Positions 1 to 7,007 of a stretch of DNA of 16,425 nt are shown piece after piece (position 1 is the stretch's first letter; the number at the start of each line of letters is the position of its first letter). A program made the position numbers and the translations under genes. The notes under the pieces were generated by a model. That model worked only from the letters and a program-made list of their open reading frames with translations, did not search any database and was not told the DNA's origin. Source of the stretch: Endomicrobium sp. (GTDB lineage: Bacteria > Elusimicrobiota > Endomicrobiia > Endomicrobiales > Endomicrobiaceae); assembly GCA_031278405.1 (NCBI GenBank), contig JAITKL010000027.1, forward strand, positions 1-16,425. The letters are read 5' to 3'.

Positions 1-158
1 AAACTACTGTACAAAAATTTGCCATTATGAAAACAATCTGCAAATTCTTTTATTGGAGCACTATTTATAAGGTTACCTCTGACTTTTCCGGTAGTAATTG
101 AAAGCTTTATTCCATGATACGACTTTTTCTCCATCTCAACAACCATAGTTTTAACCAT
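1..158 (-). CDS. Partial unrecognised gene running off the left edge
   Basis: From an ATG at 156-158 the minus strand stays open for 52 codons to the window edge; the product begins MVKTMVVEMEKKSYHG. It lies downstream of the kinase-like gene in the same direction. I do not recognise the family. The reading frame just upstream (about 158-205, containing AHGMMVAIRAREHG) also looks protein-like and stops exactly where this frame begins. The true gene may therefore start earlier, close to the kinase stop, and carry a frameshift near 150-160. Seen: an open frame and plausible composition. Inferred: that it is a gene or the 3' part of a broken one. There is no clear ribosome binding site before the ATG, which favours the frameshift reading. 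Confidence 0.35.
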   Translation of the reverse strand, partial: MVKTMVVEMEKKSYHGIKLSITTGKVRGNLINSAPIKEFADCFHNGKFLYSS

Positions 159-208
159 GCTCTCTGGCTCTTATGGCTACCATCATTCCATGAGCACTCA
201 ACTGATAA

Positions 209-781
209 CTACGACATCAAAGATCTTCTTTCATTTTTCAAATCTTCTACAAGATTGTCCATTGCTGCTTTTAGAATCTCCATATCATTGGAATCGTTTA
301 TAAAGGTAACGTCTGCCATATTGGCTGTTTTTCTAAGCTGTTGTCCTGAACCTGAAGTTTGAGATTCCTTTTTTTCAAGCTCTATAAACTTTTCCCATGT
401 TTGAGGATCACCATGTTTTTTCCTTTTCTTCATTCTTTCAAAACGAACATCCTGAGGAGCGTCAATATTTATCAATACAAAATCCTTTCTTTTTCTAAGT
501 TCATTTACCTCTTCTGAATGCCTTATTGAAGTTATGCAATACTCGCCTGCATCTTTTGCTTTCTCCAAAACTTTTTTTACTAAAACTCCGTTGCCTTTTT
601 CTTCACGAAGCTTTGTACCGAACGTAATAAGATTTTCTCTTGTAGAGTCAAGTCCAGCTTCTTTCATCATCTCTCTTATGACGTCAGACAAAGAGAAATG
701 TTTATATCCGTGTCTTTGCGATATATAGTCTGCAACTGTATCTTTCCCTGAACAATAAGAACCGGTCAGTCCTATAATCAT
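209..781 (-). CDS. P-loop nucleotide kinase-like protein (dephospho-CoA kinase / UPF0200-like)
   Basis: A 190-residue cytoplasmic P-loop protein. The N-terminus carries a Walker A loop, GSYCSGKD at residues 7-14, directly after a hydrophobic strand (MIIGLT). Further motifs are FSLSDVIREMM near residue 30, RENLITFGTKLRE near 50, a TSIRH segment near 85 and the INIDAPQDVRFERM lid-type segment near 105. This pattern resembles the archaeal/bacterial UPF0200 and CoaE-like kinases, which phosphorylate nucleotides or dephospho-CoA. The actual substrate cannot be told from sequence. It is probably not the sole CoaE, because the DVIREMM and RENL segments are typical of the UPF0200-like branch. The ATG at 781 has a Shine-Dalgarno AGGGG six bases upstream. 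A promoter lies at 808-835. The partial gene at the left edge may be co-transcribed. Confidence 0.75.
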   Translation of the reverse strand: MIIGLTGSYCSGKDTVADYISQRHGYKHFSLSDVIREMMKEAGLDSTRENLITFGTKLREEKGNGVLVKKVLEKAKDAGEYCITSIRHSEEVNELRKRKDFVLINIDAPQDVRFERMKKRKKHGDPQTWEKFIELEKKESQTSGSGQQLRKTANMADVTFINDSNDMEILKAAMDNLVEDLKNERRSLMS

Positions 782-807
782 TTATACCCCTAATTATGAA
801 TTTAATA

Positions 808-835
808 ATTTTACTAAGAACTGTATTTACGTCAA
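808..835 (-). promoter_or_regulatory. Sigma-70-type promoter for the kinase-like gene
   Basis: On the minus strand TTGACG (830-835) is followed after 16 bases by TAAAAT (808-813). This lies about 27 bases upstream of the ATG at 781 and ahead of its AGGGG ribosome binding site. Five of six bases match consensus in each box. Inferred from motif and spacing only. Confidence 0.55.
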
Positions 836-854
836 TATTTACTATACACTTTTT

Positions 855-905
855 ACAGGTTTCCCGCATAGTGGAGAATGGATGCCCTGCTAGGGAGAAA
901 TATTG
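855..905. other. Small GC-richer island of unknown nature between kinase gene and tRNA
   Basis: Within the AT-rich spacer 782-1040, the stretch around 860-900 is clearly richer in G and C. It contains a short palindrome, CCCTGCTAGGG (888-898), and weak outer complementarity between TTTCCC (about 859) and GGGAGAAA (about 895). It could be a foldable element, a gene remnant or a fragment of a repeat. I cannot assign it. The rest of 782-1040 shows nothing beyond the kinase promoter. Confidence 0.25.
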
Positions 906-1040
906 AGAAATGACCTTTGTTTATAACAATGTTAGTTTATAATTGAAAAATCTATATCTTTTGCTTCATCGTAATCTTTAATCTATTTTGATAACAATTC
1001 AACTTAAATATAGAACTATTAAAGTCGTAAATATTATAAA

Positions 1041-1114
1041 TTGCGGGGGCAGGATTTGAACCTGCGGCCTTCAGGTTATGAGCCTGACGAGCTACCGAGC
1101 TGCTCCACCCCGCG
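1041..1114 (-). tRNA. Initiator tRNA-Met (anticodon CAT)
   Basis: The minus strand folds as a complete 74-base tRNA without an encoded CCA. The acceptor stem is CGCGGGG against CCCCGCA with discriminator A73. The D arm is GAGC/GCTC, the anticodon CAT is the complement of 1078-1080, and the T arm is GCAGG-TTCAAAT-CCTGC. Initiator marks are the unpaired C1/A72 at the end of the acceptor stem and the A11:T24 pair in the D stem; the sequence is very close to bacterial tRNA-fMet. The anticodon stem reads TCAGG/CCTGA, so only two of the usual three G:C pairs are present and the outermost one (29:41) is A:T. A near-consensus promoter lies at 1126-1154. No clear terminator hairpin follows. Confidence 0.96.
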
Positions 1115-1125
1115 ATTATGAAAAA

Positions 1126-1154
1126 ATTGTACACATTTTATTTACTCTTGTCAA
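1126..1154 (-). promoter_or_regulatory. Promoter of the initiator tRNA
   Basis: On the minus strand TTGACA (1149-1154, full consensus) is followed after exactly 17 bases by TACAAT (1126-1131). The predicted start near 1119 is about five bases before the mature tRNA 5' end at 1114. The position, spacing and match make this a convincing stable-RNA promoter. Confidence 0.8.
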
Positions 1155-1156
1155 AT

Positions 1157-1449
1157 TTATCCGCTTGTTAGTCTATTTTCAAGAGCTTTCAAGACTGAAA
1201 TACCAGTTACAATACTGATTTTTGAGCATTTGTCGTAAAGCTTGCTATATTCTTATTTAATATATCGCCAATTGTTTTAATTCGTCACAACGACTGCAAC
1301 ACATTGTTCATTTTTCTGCCGTTTCTAAGATTTAAATAACCGTACATTATAAGCCCATTGCCACCTTTTTATAAAGCCAAATTACTACTGGAAGATATTT
1401 CCATTCAAATCCCCATTTTAACGTTTAACAAAAATTCTTTTACAGTTAT
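1157..1449. other. Gene-free stretch with at most faint coding remnants
   Basis: No open frame of useful length is present. On the minus strand a short frame ending at 1157 reads SKISIVTGISVLKALENRL just before the tRNA promoter, and an overlapping frame upstream reads NIASFTTNAQKSVL. These could be the decayed 3' end of a gene, possibly a continuation of the relic at 1450-3559 or of another gene. The signal is too weak to call. Otherwise I see nothing here. Confidence 0.2.
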
Positions 1450-3559
1450 TTATTTCTCCAAACATTTATATATGCGATAAAAAAATTTAAAAATTGTAAA
1501 TTTGATAGATTTTGGTATCTCTATAATCGTTTGATGCGGACATCTATCAATTTTAGAATTATTTTTGTTTACAGCTATCGCAAAGTTTATCTTGTCATAT
1601 TCGTCAGGGATACTTAAGAAAGAAAACGAGAAAGCCAACTCTGCACTTTTATCAAAAATAGCGCTAGCAACGTCTATATTTTTCTCCATCCCATCTACAA
1701 GTAGCATTTTTGTCTGCTTTAAAACTTAAAATTACAGAAGATTTTAACACTTTAGAAACTCGATGCATTACCCTGACACTTACACCGGTCTTATAAAAAC
1801 TTGATTTTTTCTATTCGTCAAAATTTGAACTTTTACTGTCAACTCTTATATTTTCGAAATCGCCCAAATTTAATTTGTCCACCAAAACATCTCTTGGAAT
1901 ATTATTATCCCTCAACAGTATCTATCCAAACGTCGAAATTTCCGTTAATCCACGACCATGCTGTTAAATGTTAAATTTATTATTATGTCTTTCGGAGGAA
2001 TTTTGCAAGATAATCACTTACTCTTACTATCTCTAATCTCATCGTCAACTCTTGGTTTGTTCGTAAAGTTTTGTTAAAAATCAACCATCGTTTTATTAAG
2101 TTATCTCTGTCTAATCAGAAATAAACTTAACCGCAACGTTTGACATAGAGCCCTATCTATAAAGTCACATTTCCAACAGTTTAAAGCCAAACCGTTCTTC
2201 ATAATAAGATAATAAGAATGGCGGTTTCAATATATCATTATATATCATAAAGCGTCTTTTAGGATAAACAAATCTTTTTTTGCGGTAATTTATCTCTTTT
2301 GCCGTGTATGTATCGCAAAGCAAAAGAAGAATTAGATAATAAAAGAAGGCGTTACAGCAACTTCAAAACCACCCTCTCTGTTGAGCTTTTTTATGTTTAG
2401 AAACTATCTTTCCGCAGATTTCAATCTGTTTATCAATAACTTCTCTTTTTCATCTTCGCTAAAATCTTTCTCTTCATCATACAAAAATTTAATAAATTCA
2501 TCGCTTTTGTACCAATAAAAGTAAACCATGACAAATTAAACCAAACATGCAAATCTCTAAAATTTTACTCTTCAAACATACTTCCATCTAATTTTTAAGA
2601 TTTCTTGTTGTAAAGCTGAGACTAATGCGGAAAAGGCAAAATCATATTTTCTAAGTTTACTAAAAAGAAACTTGACAAAATAAAAGTTTTTTCATCTTGC
2701 GCCAAAAGTTTTGCGTCTTCTCTTTTAAGGTTAAGTCCATAAATCTGCCTTTGGCTTTGCTAAAGCATACTCTTCAAACTACATTATAATAAATGTGGAG
2801 CTAAATTTATGTTGGATTTTATTTTAGGAAAATTGTCAAGTGTTGCGACTATATCGTAGTAATCTTTGGTAGCATGAAGCCTTACCCACGTTAGAACTTG
2901 AAATTATTCCCATTTTTGGAATAAATACGACGAATTCCTAATTTGTAAAAACTTTATCCACATCAAAAATTACATCAAAATAATACTTGTATTTATATAA
3001 CAAAAAATTCAAACTCTTTACCTAAATCTACTTTTACTCCATAAATTTTAGCAAATCCAAGATCTCCGGTATAGGCAGTCGCATCTCCCCAAAGCTGAAA
3101 AAAGAAAGTAGACAATTCCTGAACTAAATGCATTAAATGGACAAATACTAAAAGAAATCCCAATGTATTTATTCCGCAATATCCATGCTGTTTTTAAAAA
3201 GAATGCAAAGTCTTTATCTTCGTAAGGCATTGCAAAAGCATTATCATATTTTTCTGGAAAAACCTCTTATGAAGCAATTTTGCAGATATTTTAATTCTTT
3301 TGTCAAATTTTCCTATCACATTTAAATTTTAAATTTAAGTATTGAGACAAAAATATCTGAGGATTTGTGCTCTGGTGACTATAGTCCTATATTTGAATAA
3401 TATGCTGCTCTAATTTGTAAGGTCGTAATCTAAAATAAGAGAAATTGTTGGCGTAACAGAGACATTTACCGAATCAGAATCAAATTGATCCACAGGAAGA
3501 GAAGATGTCGCAAACAGAAACATTAAAAAAATCGCAAATGCGTATCTCTTAATAGATTG
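1450..3559 (-). pseudogene. Decayed gene for a long exported, beta-rich surface protein
   Basis: About 2.1 kb of the minus strand reads as protein only when frames are switched. The first piece (3559-3410) has a signal peptide, KRYAFAIFLMFLFATSS, then SVNVSVTPTISLILDYDL, but its ATG is gone and it ends at a TAG. Later pieces are MPYEDKDFAFFLKTAW (from 3230), which shifts near 3097 into QLWGDATAYTGDLGFAKIYG and ends at 2993; KYYFDVIFDVDKVFTN (from 2997); HATKDYYDIVATLDNF (2882-2784); KSDEFIKFLYDEEKDF to FEVAVTPSFII (about 2514-2332, one internal stop); WINGNFDVWIDTVEG (1963-1905); NIPRDVLVDKLNLGDF with one stop, then SFYKTGVSVRVMHRVSK (1909 to about 1690); and a last open frame at 1707-1450. 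Alternating-polarity segments plus a signal peptide suggest an outer-membrane or surface protein of about 700 residues. The family was not recognised. Two adjacent relics rather than one gene cannot be excluded. Confidence 0.6.
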
Positions 3560-3561
3560 GA

Positions 3562-3590
3562 ATTATAGTATTTTGTCTTTCGCAATTCAA
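3562..3590 (-). promoter_or_regulatory. Possible surviving promoter of the decayed surface-protein gene
   Basis: On the minus strand TTGAAT (3585-3590) is followed after 17 bases by a perfect TATAAT (3562-3567). It sits directly after the stop codon of the GT39 gene and immediately before the signal-peptide fragment. The predicted start near 3555 would leave almost no leader. This suggests either a leaderless transcript or loss of leader sequence during decay. Confidence 0.45.
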
Positions 3591-5015
3591 TTACTTTTTC
3601 ATTTCATAACCGTTGCTTTCAACAACTGCATATTGACGAATAGGAATTCCGTTTCTTGAAACCATTATAATATCCGCATTTTTAATTTTACTAAAATTAT
3701 CTTCCATATCTTTATCCACATTTACGACTGCAATTTTTGAATAAGCCAAATCATCCGGAATAGTCCAATACTTAAACTGTTTTACAGGCAACGGTCCTGT
3801 TAATACTTGTAATTTGTTCTTTGTGTAATAAGCCATAGCGCCACCCCACTGCTGACTATCTGCTATAACATATTTAATATTTCTTTTTAAAAGATTATCT
3901 CCGAGATCTCTCCAACCATAGAACAAATTAGTGGCATCAACAAGAGCAGCACGACGCGAAAAAAGCCTCAAAGGAACAATTGCATACTTAGCGTGCAAAC
4001 CCAAAAGAAAAGATATAATAAAATCAAATAATATTCCATATACTAGAATCTTTCTTTTTATTTTTGAGTTATTTTCAAGCAAATAAGCACAACACATAAT
4101 GCTGAAAGCAAAATAGGCAAAGGCAGGCCAATTTGCTTCTGGATTTCTTTTTAAAGCCGTAAACATAAAAAACATTATTATTGGCACAGAAAAAGATACA
4201 ATAAAAATCTTTTTTGAATTCTTTGAACAAAAATAACAGATCGCCGCGATAACACCGGAAATAAAAATAACAGGTCCTACAGCAAGACACTGTGAGCCCA
4301 AATACTCAAAAATATAATCAAAATGAATTTTATTGCTCGCCAAACCGTGATGAAGTTGAAATGTGAAAGAAACCCATTCATGCTGTAAATTCCAAATAAT
4401 AACAGGCAAAAACACAATGAAAGAGACAATAAACATAAGATAAAAATGTTTATTTTTAAACCAATACCATTTTCTGTCTGCAATTATGTACACAAAAAGG
4501 CTTAATCCAAACAATACAGCGGTATATTTTGACAGAAGAGCCAAGCCAAAAAACAAGCCTGTTATATACCAATACTTTGTTTGAACACTTTCAATCAAAC
4601 GCCACAAATAATAAACGCTCAAAGAGAAAAACAAAAATACAGGCGTGTCAGGGGTTATTACTATAGAGGCTATCATCATTTCAGGCAAAGTATTTAATAC
4701 GATAACAGCTGCTGCAGCTATAATTTCATTAAAAAGCTTTTTAGCCAGATTCCATATTAAAAAGCTGATTATTATAGTCGTTATTATAGAAGAAAATCTT
4801 ACTGCCACTTCGGAGTTAGAAAATAAAGTAGTTGCTTTTATAAACCACGCCACCATTGGAGAATGGTCAAAGTATCCTAGAGCTAAATGCTGGGACCAAA
4901 GCCAATAATACGCCTCGTCTGGATGAAGTTCTATAGAAGCAGATAAAAATATTTTAAACAAAACAACAAAACCAGCAATAAAAAAAGCTTTTTTTCGGCA
5001 AAATAATCTATCCAT
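3591..5015 (-). CDS. GT39 family (ArnT/PMT-like) membrane glycosyltransferase
   Basis: A 474-residue polytopic inner-membrane protein. GT39 enzymes transfer a sugar from a polyprenyl-phosphate donor to lipid A or protein on the periplasmic side. The first membrane segment is followed by the catalytic loop ELHPDEAYYWLW, with the acidic pair D33/E34, and then YFDHSPMVAWFIK, the hallmark of this family. Many hydrophobic segments follow, including a loop with WNLQHEWVSFTFQLHHG. The C-terminal 120 or so residues form a soluble periplasmic domain containing YGWRDLGDN. It aligns by eye over its whole length with the N-terminal part of the fusion protein at 7008, so the two are paralogs. The start at 5015 has GGAG eight bases upstream. 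It is divergent from the GT9 gene and shares a promoter region with it. Acceptor and donor sugar are unknown. Confidence 0.88.
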   Translation of the reverse strand: MDRLFCRKKAFFIAGFVVLFKIFLSASIELHPDEAYYWLWSQHLALGYFDHSPMVAWFIKATTLFSNSEVAVRFSSIITTIIISFLIWNLAKKLFNEIIAAAAVIVLNTLPEMMIASIVITPDTPVFLFFSLSVYYLWRLIESVQTKYWYITGLFFGLALLSKYTAVLFGLSLFVYIIADRKWYWFKNKHFYLMFIVSFIVFLPVIIWNLQHEWVSFTFQLHHGLASNKIHFDYIFEYLGSQCLAVGPVIFISGVIAAICYFCSKNSKKIFIVSFSVPIIMFFMFTALKRNPEANWPAFAYFAFSIMCCAYLLENNSKIKRKILVYGILFDFIISFLLGLHAKYAIVPLRLFSRRAALVDATNLFYGWRDLGDNLLKRNIKYVIADSQQWGGAMAYYTKNKLQVLTGPLPVKQFKYWTIPDDLAYSKIAVVNVDKDMEDNFSKIKNADIIMVSRNGIPIRQYAVVESNGYEMKK

Positions 5016-5057
5016 AAAAACTCCGACTAGACGAATTCATTCGGCTATCGGCTCATA

Positions 5058-5086
5058 ATTTTACTACTTTGTACACGGTATTGCAA
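5058..5086 (-). promoter_or_regulatory. Promoter of the minus-strand GT39 gene
   Basis: On the minus strand TTGCAA (5081-5086) is followed after 17 bases by TAAAAT (5058-5063), about 42 bases before the GT39 start at 5015. The -35 hexamer is palindromic and also lies at a suitable position for the divergent GT9 gene. Confidence 0.55.
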
Positions 5087-5109
5087 TGTTGGGCAAGATT
5101 TGCTAACTT
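5081..5109 (+). promoter_or_regulatory. Possible promoter of the GT9-GT2-GT39/PAP2 operon
   Basis: TTGCAA (5081-5086) is followed after 17 bases by TAACTT (5104-5109). This is a weak -10, but it is the best placed one ahead of the ATG at 5118. No Shine-Dalgarno sequence is visible before that ATG. If this is the promoter, the transcript starts within about two bases of the start codon. The same palindromic TTGCAA serves the opposite strand. Confidence 0.3.
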
Positions 5110-5117
5110 TATAAGTT

Positions 5118-6263
5118 ATGATAAAAAATACTGATTCTTTTGAAGTTTTCACAGATTGTTCTAAATTTCCGTTAAGCAGACCTTGCGTTTACCAAAAAAA
5201 TAACAACGTCATTTGCAAAGAATGCAAAAACTATTCAAAACTTTCAGCTAAGGAAGATAATAAACGCATTCTAATTGTTAAACTTGGAGCTATGGGCGAT
5301 GTTTTAAGAAGTACTTTTATTTTAAATGGTTTAAAAGAAGTCTTCCCTAAAAGCGAGATATCTTGGATTGTTGATATAAAAAACGCCGCCGTTCTTGAAG
5401 GCAATAATCTGATAGATAGAATAATAATACATAACGACGTAAATGTCATAAAATATCTTGTAAACGAATTTTTTGACATTGTCATCAACTTAGATTTAGC
5501 TTTTGAAAGTTTATCTCTTACAAAACTCTCAAACAAAAAAGAAGTCCTAGGATTTACTTTGGACGATCGCAGAAACATCATAACTTCAAACAATTATACT
5601 AAAGAATGGCTTAAAACAAGCGCTTATGATAAGCTTAAGAAAGCCAACACTTTTACATATCAATATTGGATGTCTAAAATAGCCAAACTACCAAAAGACA
5701 ACTATGAAATAATTGTTCCCTTGCAAAAAAAATCAATAGAGAAAGCTGAAAAATTTTTAAAAGACAATAATATAAACCGCAATAAAAAAATTATAGGAAT
5801 AAACTCTGGAGCAGGCAATAGGTGGAAATTAAAAAAATGGACATCAAAAGGATTTATTGAAACCGCAAAATATTTCTCGCAAAAAGGATATTTCGTTTTA
5901 TTGCTCGGCAGCGCTCAGGATAAAAGCGAAATTGACTTGATTTTAAAAGAAAATATGTCAAATGTTATATCAACAGGAATTGACAATACTATTCCAGATT
6001 TCTTTGCAAAAATAAATCTATGTGATGTAATTTTGTGCGGAGACACTATGGCTTTGCACGCTGCTGTAGGACTTAAGAAAAATATCGTAGCTCTTTTTGG
6101 TCCAACTTCAGTCAATGAAATAGAAATATATTCCAAAGGCGTAAAAATACAATCTAATAAAAATTGCGTAGTTTGTTATAAGCAGGAATGCGATTTAATT
6201 GATAACTGTATGGAGTCAATCGCAGCAAAAAATGTTATAAAAGCAATTGAGCAATACTTATAA
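5118..6263 (+). CDS. GT9 glycosyltransferase, heptosyltransferase-like (LPS core type)
   Basis: A 381-residue cytoplasmic or membrane-associated GT-B enzyme of family GT9, which normally adds heptose or similar sugars to an LPS core. The N-terminal Rossmann half opens with RILIVKLGAMGDVLRS (about residues 50-65), the classic GT9 acceptor-side motif. The C-terminal half contains GINSGAGNRWKLKKW, then CGDTMALHAAVG and VALFGPT, the donor-binding region. About 48 residues precede the first Rossmann strand and hold C14, C23, C33 and C36; the C-terminus holds C350, C353, C358 and C364. Similar cysteine-bearing ends occur in a subgroup of bacterial GT9 proteins as I recall it, and they may bind a metal. 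This supports the start at 5118 despite the absence of a ribosome binding site. It is the first gene of a three-gene plus-strand run; the GT2 gene follows after 39 bases. Confidence 0.88.
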   Translation: MIKNTDSFEVFTDCSKFPLSRPCVYQKNNNVICKECKNYSKLSAKEDNKRILIVKLGAMGDVLRSTFILNGLKEVFPKSEISWIVDIKNAAVLEGNNLIDRIIIHNDVNVIKYLVNEFFDIVINLDLAFESLSLTKLSNKKEVLGFTLDDRRNIITSNNYTKEWLKTSAYDKLKKANTFTYQYWMSKIAKLPKDNYEIIVPLQKKSIEKAEKFLKDNNINRNKKIIGINSGAGNRWKLKKWTSKGFIETAKYFSQKGYFVLLLGSAQDKSEIDLILKENMSNVISTGIDNTIPDFFAKINLCDVILCGDTMALHAAVGLKKNIVALFGPTSVNEIEIYSKGVKIQSNKNCVVCYKQECDLIDNCMESIAAKNVIKAIEQYL

Positions 6264-6302
6264 TTTATAATCCTAAATCTTGCAGTTCAAATTGAGGGTT
6301 TT

Positions 6303-7007
6303 ATGAAAACTGTCGTAATGGTGCCAACATATAACGAAGTTTCTAATATAAAGCTAATGATTGATGAAATTTTAAATTGTGGAGCAAACGCAGATGTTTT
6401 GATTGTAGATGATATGTCTCCCGACGGAACGTATAAAATAGTTGAAGAAATAGCAAAAACAAATAATAAAGTATATCTTCTATTAAGAAAAGAAAAAAAA
6501 GGTCGAGGATATGCAGGCAAAGACGGATTCTTAAAAGCTCTTGATATGAAAGCCGATTATATAGTTGAAATGGACGGGGATGGCTCTCATTCTCCTAGAT
6601 ATATCCCAGAATTTTTAAAAACAATAGAAAAAGAAAATTGTGATGTAGTTATAGGATCTCGCTATATCAACGGCGGAAAAGATGAAGAAAGATCAATAGT
6701 TAGGCAAATAGCAAGTAATTTTTCAAGACGGTATTTATCTTTTATATTAGGAGTTAAAATACAAGATCCCACCTCCGGTTATAGAATGTTTAAAAGAGTA
6801 GCTCTAACTAAATTCGTCACTGAATTAACAGCAAGAGACCCTTTCATAGTTACTGAAGTTCTATACAAAATTAAAGAAAATAATTTGAAAGTCAAAGAAT
6901 ATCCAATAATATTCCTTGCTAGATTTTCAGGCAAATCAAAACTTCGTCTAGGAACTTTAATAACATACTTATTCAAAGTTTTAAAACTTAAATTAACAGG
7001 AAGATAA
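6303..7007 (+). CDS. Polyprenyl-phosphate sugar synthase, GT2 (dolichol-phosphate mannose synthase-like)
   Basis: A 234-residue GT2 enzyme of the DPM1 type. It transfers a hexose from a nucleotide sugar to polyprenyl phosphate on the cytoplasmic face, making the lipid-linked donor used by GT39 enzymes. Motifs in order are VPTYNEVSNI near the N-terminus, LIVDDMSPDGT for nucleotide binding, the metal-binding EMDGDGSHSP, VIGSRYINGG, and QDPTSGYRMFKR with the following KEYPIIFLARFSGKSKL. It lacks C-terminal membrane helices, so it is the short, soluble form of the family. The ATG has GAGG at a good distance upstream. The GT39-PAP2 start codon follows its stop immediately, so the two are almost certainly translationally coupled. 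The sugar may be mannose or another hexose; sequence alone does not decide. Confidence 0.9.
   Translation: MKTVVMVPTYNEVSNIKLMIDEILNCGANADVLIVDDMSPDGTYKIVEEIAKTNNKVYLLLRKEKKGRGYAGKDGFLKALDMKADYIVEMDGDGSHSPRYIPEFLKTIEKENCDVVIGSRYINGGKDEERSIVRQIASNFSRRYLSFILGVKIQDPTSGYRMFKRVALTKFVTELTARDPFIVTEVLYKIKENNLKVKEYPIIFLARFSGKSKLRLGTLITYLFKVLKLKLTGR

Noticed and set aside
1..158. C-terminal part of a GGDEF domain (LSITTG and a later AD-x-LY-like spacing)
   Set aside because: The resemblance is loose and key residues are not present in the visible part; no assignment made.
952..1134. Minus-strand open frame of 60 codons
   Set aside because: It runs straight through the initiator tRNA and only exists because of the stop-poor tRNA sequence.
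1450..1707. Independent 85-residue gene beginning MLLVDGMEKN
   Set aside because: No ribosome binding site is visible, and the preceding frame flows into it, so it is taken as the last fragment of the relic.
3048..3230. Independent 60-residue gene beginning MPYEDKDF
   Set aside because: It reads better as one fragment of the long relic, because its sense continues in another frame near 3097.
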